From positions 992,001 through 1,056,000 of the forward strand of contig NZ_FNTV01000001.1 in NCBI RefSeq assembly GCF_900105965.1: a stretch of 64,000 nt of DNA, written 5' to 3'. This document shows positions 52,879-61,764 of the stretch, in pieces. Both the position numbers and the translations under genes were made by a program. This DNA comes from Arthrobacter alpinus (GTDB lineage: Bacteria; Actinomycetota; Actinomycetes; Actinomycetales; Micrococcaceae). Numbering within the stretch: position 1 is the stretch's first letter; each line of letters starts with the position of its first letter. Below the pieces are notes generated by a model, which had not been told where the DNA came from, did no database searches, and saw nothing but the letters and a program-made list of their open reading frames with translations.

Positions 52879-54565
52879 GCGGGCCAAGCGTCCGGAACTC
52901 TTCGGAGATGAAAAGCCCCGAATCTTCACACCGCCACTGCAGCCGCTCGAACCGCGCTCGCCGGAGACGGAAAAGCGGACGCTTGGTTATGACGTCATTG
53001 ACTTCGCAGAGAACGCGCTTCACCTGAAGTTGTTTCCCTGGCAGAAGTGGCTATTGATTCACATGCTCGAGCTGCTGCCCGAGGGTGGGCTGCGGTTCCG
53101 CACTGTCGTGGTGCTGATTGCCCGTCAGAACGGCAAGTCAACGCTCTCGCAGGTACTGGCGCTGTGGTTCATGATGGTCTGGGGCTGGCCCCTTGTCATG
53201 GGCACGGCGCAGGATTTGGAGACCGCCGAGGAAGTCTGGCAGGGCGCCGTTGACCTCGTAGAGGAAGACGACGAGCTGGCCACGCTCCTCAAGCGTGTGG
53301 TCAAGGTCAACGGAAAGAAAGCGCTCGAGCTTCATTCTGGCGCCCGCTACAAGGTCAAGGCGGCTAACCGTCGCGCTGGCCGTGGATTCACCGGCAACCT
53401 GATCATGCTCGATGAGCTTCGCGAGCATCAGAACTGGGAAGCCTGGGGAGCGATCACCAAGACCACCATGGCCCAGCTCGAGGCTTTGGTACTGGCTCTT
53501 TCAAACGCCGGCGACTTGACGTCAGTGGTGCTGAGCTACTTGCGGAAGATGGCTCACGAGGCGCTGGGTGACCCTGACGGGATCTGCGATGAACTGGCAG
53601 CTTCCGGACCTACCTTGCTCGACATTGAAGCTCTGGAAGAAGAGGGGGAATTCGACGATGACGATCTGGCCGACTTTGAGCAAGACGAAGACACGCTGGG
53701 CCTATTTGAGTGGTCCGCCCCGCCGGGCTGCGGCAAATGGGACCGGGCCGGGTGGGCGCAGGCCAACCCTTCTGTTGGCTGGAATCCGGGCTTCACGCAG
53801 CGCACCATTTCCGCGGCGTGCAAGACCGACCCCGAGTGGGTGTTCCGTACCGAGGTCCTTTGCCAGTGGTCAGCAGGAACGCTCACTGGCCCGTTCCCTC
53901 CTGGTTCTTGGGACAAGGGCAAGAACGTTCCTGAAGAGGGCCCGGACGGCAAGCCGAGAGTTGCCGAGGCAGACCGCCTCGTAGGCCCGGTATACGCCGG
54001 TGTCGACCAATCCCCGGACCGTTCCATGACTTATGTGGCCGTTAGCGGTCATCGAGCAGATGGTGTTGCCCAGGTTGAAATCTGGGCTGGCCGTTATGGC
54101 TCGGACTGGGTCAAGGGCTACCTGATGGACGACAAGCGCCGCGACCGGATCATTTCGGTTGCGGGGCAGTCCAAGGGTGCGCCGATTTCACCGCTGATGG
54201 AGTCATTGGCGGCGGATCCGGAGTTCACCGTCCCGGTGGTCGAGTGGTCAGGTAGTGATCTGACCGCCGGGTGGGCCGATGTCTTTGACTCGGTCCGTGA
54301 CGAGACCGTACGGCACAACCCTCAGCCGGTGTTGGACGTTGCCGCGGCTACCGCCGTGATCAAAACGTTCGGCGGCGGAGCCTCCATTCCAGACCACGGG
54401 AAATCTCCTGCTGATATTGCCCCGCTCATGGCGTTTACGGCTGCCAAATGGCTGCTGGGGCGTCGAGCGGTGGCACCTCCTCCGCCCCCTCCGCCTCCGG
54501 AGGCGGTTCGCGCTTCCGAAGAGAGCGTTTCCGATGCTGACAACGTGGCCTATATGGGCTTCTGA
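52868..54565 (+). CDS. terL: Terminase large subunit
   Basis: 565 residues from a GTG at 52868 overlapping the TerS stop region; an ATG at 52847 gives a 7-residue longer form. ATPase Walker A ARQNGKSTLS (about 85-94), Walker B LIMLDE (Asp182, Glu183), and nuclease acidic residues starting with YAGVDQSPDRS in the C-terminal domain, with proline-rich C-terminal tail (PPPPPPPP). The ARQNGKS form is that of Terminase_1-type HK97-like phages. Pumps DNA into the procapsid. Confidence 0.93.
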   Translation: MQAKRAKRPELFGDEKPRIFTPPLQPLEPRSPETEKRTLGYDVIDFAENALHLKLFPWQKWLLIHMLELLPEGGLRFRTVVVLIARQNGKSTLSQVLALWFMMVWGWPLVMGTAQDLETAEEVWQGAVDLVEEDDELATLLKRVVKVNGKKALELHSGARYKVKAANRRAGRGFTGNLIMLDELREHQNWEAWGAITKTTMAQLEALVLALSNAGDLTSVVLSYLRKMAHEALGDPDGICDELAASGPTLLDIEALEEEGEFDDDDLADFEQDEDTLGLFEWSAPPGCGKWDRAGWAQANPSVGWNPGFTQRTISAACKTDPEWVFRTEVLCQWSAGTLTGPFPPGSWDKGKNVPEEGPDGKPRVAEADRLVGPVYAGVDQSPDRSMTYVAVSGHRADGVAQVEIWAGRYGSDWVKGYLMDDKRRDRIISVAGQSKGAPISPLMESLAADPEFTVPVVEWSGSDLTAGWADVFDSVRDETVRHNPQPVLDVAAATAVIKTFGGGASIPDHGKSPADIAPLMAFTAAKWLLGRRAVAPPPPPPPPEAVRASEESVSDADNVAYMGF

Positions 54566-54580
54566 TGAAAGGAGCAATGA

Positions 54581-55912
54581 ATGACTGTTCCGACGTCGGA
54601 AAAAGGATATGCGGACACCTCTAGTGGCTGGTGGACGGCCCTGGACGAAGAAGAGACACCGGAGCTGCAGTGGCCGAAGAACGTGAGTGTCTACGACAAG
54701 ATGCGTCGTCAAGATGCTCAGGTCATTTCGGTGCTGCGAGCCGTGACGCTGCCAATTCGGCGCACGTCCTGGCGAATCGATCCCAACGGGGCCAAGCCCG
54801 AGGTAGCCCAGCAAGTAGCTGATGATCTTGGACTGGATCTGGTAGGTGATGACGCGAATCGCAAGGTCATCCGTACACGGGACCGGTTCTCGTGGGCGGA
54901 GCATTTGCGTCTGTCTCTTTTGATGCTCCCGTTTGGACATTCGGTGTTCGAGCAGGTGTACAGGATCGATGATTCTGGCCGGGCTCGCCTCCGGAAGCTC
55001 GCATGGCGTCCACCCAAGACCATTTCACGCATTGATGTCGCTGGTGACGGCGGTCTGGTGGCCATGCATCAGCACGGGTCCACCGGAGGCACCGGCAAGG
55101 CTGCGCCTCGCATGGGCGTAGAACAACTCGTGGTCTACGTCAATGACCGTGAGGGCGGGAACTGGCTCGGTCAGTCCTTGCTTCGGCCGGCCTATAAGTA
55201 CTGGCTACTCAAGGACCGCTTGCTACGGGTCCAGGCACAGACCGTGGACCGCAACGGCCTCGGCATCCCGGTCTATGAGGGTTCCGCTGTTCCTGATTCT
55301 GTATCTGGTGAAGACCGGGTCGATCGTGAGAAAAAAGAGATCACCGAGGGGCTCAAGCTGGCCCGCGGTCTCCGCTCCGGTGACAATGCCGGTGCAGCGA
55401 TCCCGAACTCGGCCAAGCTCACCATGAAGGGCGTCGAGGGAGACCTGCCGGACGCGGATATCCCGATCCGCTACTACGACGAGCAGATTGCCCGCGCCGT
55501 CCTGGCCCACTTCCTCAACCTTGGAACCGAGACAGGCTCTTGGGCGCTGGGATCCACATTCGCGGACTTCTTCACCCTGTCCTTGCAGACCGTGGCCATG
55601 CAAATTGCGGACACAGTCACCCAACACATCATCGAAGACCTCGTCGATCTGAACTGGGGTCCGGATGAGCCGGCGCCAAAGCTCGTCTTTGACGAGATCG
55701 GCTCCCGACACCCTGCAACCGCTGAAGCAATCAAGGCATTGATTGACTGCGGTGCCCTGACAGCTGACGGGGACCTTGAAACGCATCTCCGCACCATCTA
55801 CGGGCTACCGTCCCTATCCCCGGGAGAGCGAACCAAGATCCGCACCGGAACACCGCTGAAGGCCGCGCCTGGCACAGCAGCAGAAACACCCACGAAAGGA
55901 CAAACGGCATGA
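54581..55912 (+). CDS. Phage portal protein (DUF935-like)
   Basis: 443 residues, AAAGGAG 6 bases upstream. Portal features: MRRQDAQVISVLRAVTLPIRRTSWRIDPNG, LMLPFGHSVFEQVYRI, and the long central helix region DEQIARAVLAHFLNLGTETGSWALGSTFADFFTLSLQTVAMQIADTV, as in DUF935 (Mu gp29-like) portals. Forms the dodecameric DNA gate of the capsid. Directly follows TerL and overlaps the protease gene by 4 bases. Confidence 0.9.
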   Translation: MTVPTSEKGYADTSSGWWTALDEEETPELQWPKNVSVYDKMRRQDAQVISVLRAVTLPIRRTSWRIDPNGAKPEVAQQVADDLGLDLVGDDANRKVIRTRDRFSWAEHLRLSLLMLPFGHSVFEQVYRIDDSGRARLRKLAWRPPKTISRIDVAGDGGLVAMHQHGSTGGTGKAAPRMGVEQLVVYVNDREGGNWLGQSLLRPAYKYWLLKDRLLRVQAQTVDRNGLGIPVYEGSAVPDSVSGEDRVDREKKEITEGLKLARGLRSGDNAGAAIPNSAKLTMKGVEGDLPDADIPIRYYDEQIARAVLAHFLNLGTETGSWALGSTFADFFTLSLQTVAMQIADTVTQHIIEDLVDLNWGPDEPAPKLVFDEIGSRHPATAEAIKALIDCGALTADGDLETHLRTIYGLPSLSPGERTKIRTGTPLKAAPGTAAETPTKGQTA

Positions 55913-57252
55913 CAGTTACCCAACCCGTCCGGCCTGCGGCCGCTGAGCCGGTGCAATGGTACCGAATGGAAGCGGACTCCGCTTCCAGCTCGGCCGAGGT
56001 ATTCATCTACGGCGCCATCGGCGGCTGGTTTGGTGTCGACGCAACCCAGTTCGTTCGTGACATCGCCACCCTCGACGTCAAAGAGATCCAGCTGCGTGTC
56101 AACAGCCCCGGTGGTTCCGTCTACGACGGCGTGGCCATCATGAACGCGCTCAAGCGGCACAAAGCCAAGGTCGTAGCCTCCGTGGATGGTATCGCCGCCA
56201 GCGCGGCTTCCTTCATCATCATGGCAGCCGACGAAATCCAGATGGGCCCCGGCTCCGAGGTAATGATCCACGACGCATGGGCCTACACCGCGGGCAACGC
56301 CGGCGAACTTACCGACGAAGCCGCCCACCTGGACCGAATCTCCAACTCCATCGCGAGCCTCTACGCCAGCAGGGCAGGAGGCACCGCAGAAGAGTGGCGC
56401 GACGCCATGAAAGCCGAGTCCTGGTACTCAGCCAAAGAAGCCGTCGCAGCAGGGCTCGCCGACAGCGTCACGGGCGACACTGCGAACAAGGCCACAGACT
56501 CCGTTGACGCCTTCACGGAAGTCTCCAGATTCCTCCACACCGGCCGCGGAAACGCCCCAACACCGTGGATGCCACCAGGACAACAAACGGCCGACAGCGC
56601 CACACGCATGCCAGTCAGCGCCGTCGTACAAGAAGCCGCCGACTGGCTCAACACCACCAAGTCTCGTGCAGGGTTCCCTCCCGGCACGGAAAAGCTCGTC
56701 GCCGCTCTCGCCGACGAGCCCCACGAACCGAATGCACCGCAGACGGTCAACACCACCAACGCAGGGAAAGGAACTGACGACATGTCAGCAGAAGTAATCA
56801 AGGGGCTCCGCGAGCGGATCGGCATCCCCGCCGAAGCAACCCTCAACGACAACGAAATTCTCGCCGCCCTCGATGAAGCGCTCGCAGAGCAGGCAGAACC
56901 CACCAACGCAGTCACAGCAGCCGCTGCTGCCGGGACAGTCGTTCTGGACGAGGCCGCTTACAACGAGCTGAAGGACCAAGCTGCCCAGGGCAGTGCAGCC
57001 CGTAAGCAGCAGCTCGCAACGGATCGTGCCAATCTGGTCAACGCCGCCGTCAACGACGGACGCATTGCCCCTGCTCGGCGTGAGCACTGGGTGAACACGC
57101 TCGAAGCTGATCCGGGCATGGAAGCAGCCCTCGCCGGCCTCGCCAAGGGCCTCGTGCCCCTCGAGGCGGCCGGTTACACCGGTGGCGTCGATGAGGCCTC
57201 GGATGAGAATTCCACCTACAGCAAGATCTTCAACACCACGAAGGAGTCCTGA
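55909..57252 (+). CDS. ClpP-like head maturation protease with scaffold-like C-terminus
   Basis: 447 residues. S14 protease domain 1-200: ELRVNSPGGS-type (QLRVNSPGGSVYDGVAIMNAL), nucleophile Ser98 in GIAASAASFI, His121 in VMIHDAW. The C-terminal ~220 residues are acidic, alanine-rich and helical (EALAEQAEPTNAVTAAAA...), consistent with a scaffolding domain fused to the protease, a known arrangement in actinophages. Cleaves scaffold and capsid N-termini during maturation. Base composition changes within the gene. Confidence 0.9.
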   Translation: MTVTQPVRPAAAEPVQWYRMEADSASSSAEVFIYGAIGGWFGVDATQFVRDIATLDVKEIQLRVNSPGGSVYDGVAIMNALKRHKAKVVASVDGIAASAASFIIMAADEIQMGPGSEVMIHDAWAYTAGNAGELTDEAAHLDRISNSIASLYASRAGGTAEEWRDAMKAESWYSAKEAVAAGLADSVTGDTANKATDSVDAFTEVSRFLHTGRGNAPTPWMPPGQQTADSATRMPVSAVVQEAADWLNTTKSRAGFPPGTEKLVAALADEPHEPNAPQTVNTTNAGKGTDDMSAEVIKGLRERIGIPAEATLNDNEILAALDEALAEQAEPTNAVTAAAAAGTVVLDEAAYNELKDQAAQGSAARKQQLATDRANLVNAAVNDGRIAPARREHWVNTLEADPGMEAALAGLAKGLVPLEAAGYTGGVDEASDENSTYSKIFNTTKES

Positions 57253-57254
57253 CC

Positions 57255-57614
57255 ATGGCTCAGTACCTGCCTGCATTCCGCCCCGGTGACACCGTCACTT
57301 TCGAGGTCACCGCAGCGGTGACCGGGGGCCACCCCGTTCAGGTTGGCACCGCAGATCGCTCTGTAGCGCCCGCCATCGCAGCATCCACCACGTATGTGGG
57401 AATTGCTGGCCACGACGCCGCTGTGGGCGACAAGGTCACCGTCGAACTAGGCAAGTCTGTCCACCTGCTGGTGGCACTCGGTGCCGTGGCTCGTGGGGCG
57501 AAGGTCGAAGCTGCCGGCAGCGGCAAGGTTCGAACCGCCACGACCGGCACGGCCATTGGCCTTGCACTCACCTCGGCCGGAGACGGTGCTCCCGTCCAGG
57601 TCCTCCAGTTCTGA
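57255..57614 (+). CDS. Capsid decoration/head fiber-like protein (DUF2190-like)
   Basis: 119 residues, AAGGAG upstream. Beta-rich sequence (MAQYLPAFRPGDTVTFEVTAAVTGGHPVQV, TYVGIAGHDAAVGDKVTVELGKSVHLLVA) of the small capsid-decorating proteins that sit between protease and major capsid genes. Binding to the capsid exterior is inferred from position. Confidence 0.75.
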   Translation: MAQYLPAFRPGDTVTFEVTAAVTGGHPVQVGTADRSVAPAIAASTTYVGIAGHDAAVGDKVTVELGKSVHLLVALGAVARGAKVEAAGSGKVRTATTGTAIGLALTSAGDGAPVQVLQF

Positions 57615-57627
57615 GAAGGGAACAACA

Positions 57628-58536
57628 ATGAAGATCTACCCCTACACCCCGAGCCAGCTCGCGGCGGCCAGCGCCACCGATCTGCTGGCCTTCGTCAAGT
57701 CCCCGACCCTGCTCGCACGCCGTTTGGGAGAAATCCTCACGGCTCAGCAGTTCATCGGAAACTCTCTCCTGCAGGGTCGATACACCCTGCAGGGCGGCGC
57801 TATCGCGGTTCCGTCGAACGAGAAGATCCGTACCGACCGCAGGGCCGAGACCGTAGCTCCCGGCGCCGAGTACAAGCTCACGCCTTTGAGTGCCGAGCAG
57901 TACGAGGTCTACACGGGATCCAAAGAAGGTATTGCCACGGAGGTCACGGACGAGGAGGTTGGTCGGAGCCTTCGCCAGCCCATCGATGACGCCATGCTGC
58001 TCCTGCAGACTGAGCTGGTGTTCAATGCCAACGAGCTGGCCTTGGGTGTCATCACGTCCTCTGTCACGCAGACGCTCGCAGGTGCTGCGTGGACGAATGG
58101 TAAGCAGATCCTCAAGGACGCTCTTCGCGCCGAGGCCACTATTCGCCGTCTGAAGTTGGGCTACTCCGTCGACACGGTAGTTCTCAACAGCCTTCAGTAC
58201 GCCGAAGTGCTTCCGGAGCTGACGGATCTTCTGCCCAGCTCGGACACTTCGGCGATCACGGGCAATTGGCCGAAGATCAACGGTCTGACGTGGATTGCCA
58301 GCGACGACGACGAGATCTCTGATCCGTTGTTCGTGGACAGCCGCCGCCTCGGTGGCATCGCTCGTGAAAACATCCCCTCTCCGGAGTACCGCCCCGTGGG
58401 TGGCGATACCGGTGTGGAGATCGCGTCCATCCGTGAACCGCGTGCGGACAAGTCTCGCCTGCAGGCCCGCAACCCGCACGTGCCGGTGGTTACCAACCCC
58501 CTCGCTGGCATCTTCCTCACCGGAACAGGAGCATAA
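57628..58536 (+). CDS. Major capsid protein
   Basis: 302 residues from the ATG at 57628, preceded by GAAGGG. HK97-type capsid by position and features: N-terminal helical segment (LLARRLGEILTAQQFIGNSLLQGRYTLQ), central VAPGAEYKLTPLSAEQYEVYTGSKEGIATEVTDEEV, and C-terminal axial region (IASIREPRADKSRLQARNPHVPVVTNP). Downstream of protease and decoration genes. Forms the icosahedral shell. Confidence 0.88.
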   Translation: MKIYPYTPSQLAAASATDLLAFVKSPTLLARRLGEILTAQQFIGNSLLQGRYTLQGGAIAVPSNEKIRTDRRAETVAPGAEYKLTPLSAEQYEVYTGSKEGIATEVTDEEVGRSLRQPIDDAMLLLQTELVFNANELALGVITSSVTQTLAGAAWTNGKQILKDALRAEATIRRLKLGYSVDTVVLNSLQYAEVLPELTDLLPSSDTSAITGNWPKINGLTWIASDDDEISDPLFVDSRRLGGIARENIPSPEYRPVGGDTGVEIASIREPRADKSRLQARNPHVPVVTNPLAGIFLTGTGA

Positions 58537-58538
58537 CC

Positions 58539-58835
58539 ATGGCTGATACATACGTAGCGAAAGCGAACGTCGTCAAGGTATCCGTCGGCCCAGCTGATGG
58601 CAATCGCGTGGCTCGCCTTGTCCGGGTCGGCGGGGTGATCCCCGAGGGCGTTGATGAGGAGACACTGAAGGGCCTCGCGAAGCGCGGCTTGATCGAACGA
58701 GTGAAGCCGGAATCCACGCAGACGGCAGCAGCAAAGGTTAAGGCCGAGGCCGAAGCAGCTGCCAAAGAAAAGGCCGCAGCCGAGGCGAAAGCCGCGGCTG
58801 ACAAGGCCGCCGCCGAGAAGGCAGCAGCCAAGTAG
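58539..58835 (+). CDS. Small Ala/Lys-rich phage protein
   Basis: 98 residues, AGGAG upstream. First half: VAKANVVKVSVGPADGNRVARLVRVGGVIPEGVDEETLKGLAKRGLIERV, a small beta-type domain; second half is a K/A/E-rich helical tail (KAEAEAAAKEKAAAEAKAAADKAAAEKAAAK), likely coiled coil. Function unknown; common between capsid and connector genes in actinophages. Confidence 0.7.
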   Translation: MADTYVAKANVVKVSVGPADGNRVARLVRVGGVIPEGVDEETLKGLAKRGLIERVKPESTQTAAAKVKAEAEAAAKEKAAAEAKAAADKAAAEKAAAK

Positions 58836-58853
58836 CAGGAGGAAGGGGGCGCC

Positions 58854-59282
58854 ATGGATAATCTTGCAGAAGTCGCGGATCTAGAAGGCGCGTGGCGTCC
58901 TCTCAACCCGACAGAGACGGCCCGAGCTACGTACTACCTTGGTGCGGTTTCCAGGTACATCCGGCGCCGTTGGAAAGACGTTGACCAGCGCATCACAGCG
59001 CAGACTTTGGGCGCTGATGATGTGAAGGATGTGGTGGTGCAGCTGGTGCTGCCGAAGCTGGAAATAGCTCCGGTTCTCAACGCCAAGTCGTGGTCCCAGG
59101 GTGCGGGCCCCTATTCACAGCAAGTTTCGTTAAAGACAGACACTCGCGAGATGTTCGAGCTTGAAGACTGGATGGTTTCTGTATTCGAAGGTTTGTCATC
59201 GACAGTTGCGCTGCCTGTTTTTCATGCTCCGCCGTCTGGTCGGTACGAGAGTGTGTTTATCTGGCCGGAAGGATGTGAGTAG
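58854..59282 (+). CDS. Head-tail connector protein
   Basis: 142 residues, strong AGGAGG upstream. Sequence type matches connector (gp15/gp6-like, Gp19/Gp15/Gp42 family) proteins: ADLEGAWRPLNPTETARATYYLGAVSRYIRRRW...DDVKDVVVQLVLPKLEIAP. Docks below the portal. Followed 2 bases later by the next connector gene. Confidence 0.75.
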   Translation: MDNLAEVADLEGAWRPLNPTETARATYYLGAVSRYIRRRWKDVDQRITAQTLGADDVKDVVVQLVLPKLEIAPVLNAKSWSQGAGPYSQQVSLKTDTREMFELEDWMVSVFEGLSSTVALPVFHAPPSGRYESVFIWPEGCE

Positions 59283-59284
59283 GC

Positions 59285-59644
59285 ATGTGGTCAATGTTCC
59301 CTCTGCCTCACGGTGAGACCATTACGAGGCTACGTCGCAAAATGGTTGAGGATCCGTACTCGGGAGAGCTGACTCAGGGCCGTTGGGAGGACGCTGACGA
59401 GCTTTCAATTGTGTGTGCTGCGGTCGCTGCGTCCTCGACCACTGAGCCAGCCTCGCCGAACCGACAAATGGTAATCACGTCCATGAGCGTCTACGGCCCA
59501 CCTGACATGGACGTCCAGCCGGCGGATCGAATCAGGGACAGTCGTGGACTGTGGGAAGTCTCGGGTGAGAACGCGGCTTGGAAAAACCCGTTCACCGGGT
59601 GGCGCCCGGGCGATGAATTCCCACTGAAGAGGGTGGTGGGTTGA
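59285..59644 (+). CDS. Head closure/stopper-type protein
   Basis: 119 residues. Contains LPHGETITRLRRKMVEDPYSGELTQGRWEDADELSIVCAAVA, then a beta-rich part (SVYGPPDMDVQPADRIRDSRGLWEVSGENAAWKNPFTGWRPGDEFPLKR), the fold of small head-completion proteins. Overlaps the next start by one base. Confidence 0.7.
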   Translation: MWSMFPLPHGETITRLRRKMVEDPYSGELTQGRWEDADELSIVCAAVAASSTTEPASPNRQMVITSMSVYGPPDMDVQPADRIRDSRGLWEVSGENAAWKNPFTGWRPGDEFPLKRVVG

Positions 59645-59916
59645 TGAAATGGAATGAAGGATTCTTCTCTGAGATTCTCAATTCGGCCGATGTCGTGGGC
59701 ATTGTGACCAACATCGCCAACCAGGTGGAGTCCGTTGCGAAGGCAAACGCCCCTGTGGATACGGGCGCCTACCGGGACACCATTCATGTCGTGGTCAAGC
59801 GCCGGGGTAAGCGGACGGTTGCTGCTGTGGTTGCCTCGAGCTCGCATTCAATGCTCGTCGAGTCCAGAACGGGCAATCTAGCCCGTGCACTGGGTCAGGT
59901 GGCCGGTGGTGGGTAG
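59644..59916 (+). CDS. Neck protein (HK97 gp10-like)
   Basis: 90 residues from the ATG at 59644. Pattern ILNSADVVGIVTNIANQVESVAKANAPVDTGAYRDTIHVVVKRRGKRTVAAVVASSSHSMLVESRTGNLARAL matches HK97 gp10-type head-tail joining proteins. Overlaps the next gene. Confidence 0.72.
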   Translation: MKWNEGFFSEILNSADVVGIVTNIANQVESVAKANAPVDTGAYRDTIHVVVKRRGKRTVAAVVASSSHSMLVESRTGNLARALGQVAGGG

Positions 59917-60334
59917 CCGGGTCCTGGACTCCGACCTTGAGTTGTTCCTGACTGGGTTCATTCGCGCGGAGTTGGCTCTCATTGGATCTCCGATTGCTCA
60001 GGGCGTTTTCGTTTCGAATGCTTTCCCGCCTACGGCCAAGCCCAAGACGGTGGTGGTGATGGATAATGGCGGCCCGTCGACGTCTGTCATTACTCGGCAG
60101 TCCCGTCTGGGGGTGACTGTCCTTGCGGGGGATGATCCTAGCCAAGGTGCTGACGCTAAGGAGTTGGCCCGGTTGGTGAAGATGATCATCAACGATTCAG
60201 CCCGTACTGATCCGGGCAATCCGGTGGCGGTCGTGGTGAATTCTGCAGGACCGTATCGGATCACCGAGGAAAGCGGCCAGCCGAGCTATTTCATGACGTT
60301 TGAGCTGGTCGTTGTCGGGAAGCCTTTCGATTAG
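59906..60334 (+). CDS. Tail terminator-like protein
   Basis: 142 residues from GTG 59906 (GTG 59909 also possible), overlapping the gp10-like stop. Contains RAELALIGSPIAQGVFVSNAFPPTAKPKTVVVMDNGGPSTSVITRQSRLGVTVLAG and a C-terminal strand YFMTFELVVVGKPF, as in phage tail-completion (gpU/gp17-like) proteins. Functional call is by position and fold. Confidence 0.68.
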   Translation: MVGSRVLDSDLELFLTGFIRAELALIGSPIAQGVFVSNAFPPTAKPKTVVVMDNGGPSTSVITRQSRLGVTVLAGDDPSQGADAKELARLVKMIINDSARTDPGNPVAVVVNSAGPYRITEESGQPSYFMTFELVVVGKPFD

Positions 60335-60408
60335 CGTCACTGCCCCATCCAATTCGTTTCAAGCCATCCACACCGAGTGGGTGGCATTCCTATTTAGGAG
60401 GAAAAACA

Positions 60409-61221
60409 ATGGCTAAAGATTCCAAAGGCAATGATGTTTCCGCCGTCGGTATTCCGGTCACGGGGCGCATGGGATTCGCCCCTGAAGGAACCGCCGGCCC
60501 GACCCCGTCCGAGGGTGCCGTAATTGGCTTCACTCTCGATCCGGCCTATCAGGTCCCGGGTCTGTTGACCGACGACGGCGGCCCTGAGTGGACGCTGGAG
60601 GCTGACGGTGACCCTGTCGAGTTCTGGCAGGAGGGCTACACGCTCCCGTCAGGGCTGGCTAAGGCTGAGGTTTCTCAGACCTATGCCCAGACGGACGAGA
60701 CGGTCCGCTCGATCATCCGTGGCCAGGTCGCTGATGAGAACGGGTACATGACGATCGATGCTGGCGGCACCGATACGAAGTACTCGATGTTTTCTGAAGA
60801 GATCTTCAAGAACGGCACGATCCGGCGCCGTTGGGCCCCGGATGTGAACGTCCTTTCCGTGAAGGAAGTGAAGTCCAAGCGCGGTGACGTCATGGGCTAC
60901 GAGACCACCTACAAGATCAACCGTTCTGACCTGGTCGGCGGCAAGCACTTCGGTGAGTGGCTGATCCTGCCCGGCGGTGTTGTCGTGTCCATTTCGACTG
61001 CGACTCCTGCGGATGCTGCGGCAGCGGCCACAGTCACGATCACCGGTACCGGCTTCACCGGGACCACCGCTGTCAAGTTCGGCGCGTCAAACGCGACGTC
61101 CTTCGCAGTCGTGTCGAATACCTCGATTACGGCCGTGATGCCTGCTGGTTCCGCGGGGTCGGCACAGATCACGGTCACAACCCCCTCCGGGAACGCGACC
61201 TTCGCATACAACCGCGGCTAA
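60409..61221 (+). CDS. Major tail protein with C-terminal IPT/TIG Ig-like domain
   Basis: 270 residues, strong AGGAGG upstream. Tail-tube domain (about 1-185: AVGIPVTGRMGFAPEGTAGPTPS...LVGGKHFGEWLILPGG) followed by an IPT/TIG immunoglobulin-like repeat (about 195-268: TVTITGTGFTGTTAVKFGASNATSFAVVSNTSITAVMPAGSAGSAQITVTTPSG). Such C-terminal Ig-like decorations on tail tubes occur in actinophages and may aid surface contact. Polymerises into the tail tube. Confidence 0.88.
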   Translation: MAKDSKGNDVSAVGIPVTGRMGFAPEGTAGPTPSEGAVIGFTLDPAYQVPGLLTDDGGPEWTLEADGDPVEFWQEGYTLPSGLAKAEVSQTYAQTDETVRSIIRGQVADENGYMTIDAGGTDTKYSMFSEEIFKNGTIRRRWAPDVNVLSVKEVKSKRGDVMGYETTYKINRSDLVGGKHFGEWLILPGGVVVSISTATPADAAAAATVTITGTGFTGTTAVKFGASNATSFAVVSNTSITAVMPAGSAGSAQITVTTPSGNATFAYNRG

Positions 61222-61240
61222 GTAGCCGCCCCACTAGACC

Positions 61241-61279
61241 TGATCCCGGCGTCCCTTTGATGGGTGGACGCCGGGGTCA
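61241..61279 (+). terminator. Hairpin after major tail protein gene
   Basis: TGATCCCGGCGTCC (61241-61254) pairs with GGACGCCGGGGTCA (61266-61279) over 14 bp with one wobble, in the 99-bp gap. Such hairpins after abundant structural genes can act as partial terminators or mRNA stabilisers. Confidence 0.7.
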
Positions 61280-61320
61280 GCACCAACCCATCTCCCACCC
61301 ATCGTTGAAGGAGTACCACC

Positions 61321-61764
61321 ATGACTACCAAGAATGCTTTGTCTCCCGCTGACCGCGTACCCAGCGACAACCCGCAGGAAGAGGCCCAGTCGCAGGGCTC
61401 GACAGCGCCGAAGGGCCGCCCCACGCCCAAGCGTGCCACTGCCAAACCCAAGAGTGCTGGTGCCAAACCGAAGTTCGTTGTTGTCGAGCACGCGTTGAAG
61501 TGCCAGACCAGTGAGGGCGAAGTGTCCCTGGATCTGCGATTGCCGCTAGCGGCCTTCGAGAAGCTCTCAGCCTTGGAGGGCATGTCGGAGAACGAATCTC
61601 TGCCTTTCATCCGCAATGAGATCATGCCGGCCGACGTCTCAGGGCCGATCATGGCACTCCGCGATGGTGTGGAGTCGATGGATCTGATCATGAAGTGGAT
61701 TGAGGCCGTGGGCGAGCGGTTCGGTGCGTCCCTGGGGAAATTGGATGGCTCCTCCGCCTCGTAG
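61321..61764 (+). CDS. Tail assembly chaperone, short (G) product
   Basis: 147 residues, AAGGAG upstream. Position between major tail protein and tape measure and the C-terminal acidic/helical part (PLAAFEKLSALEGMSENESLPFIRN...LIMKWIEAVGERFGASLGKLD) fit tail chaperone G. Near its end lies GGGGAAA (61734-61740), a candidate slippery site for -1 frameshifting into the frame that runs to 62132. Confidence 0.8.
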   Translation: MTTKNALSPADRVPSDNPQEEAQSQGSTAPKGRPTPKRATAKPKSAGAKPKFVVVEHALKCQTSEGEVSLDLRLPLAAFEKLSALEGMSENESLPFIRNEIMPADVSGPIMALRDGVESMDLIMKWIEAVGERFGASLGKLDGSSAS

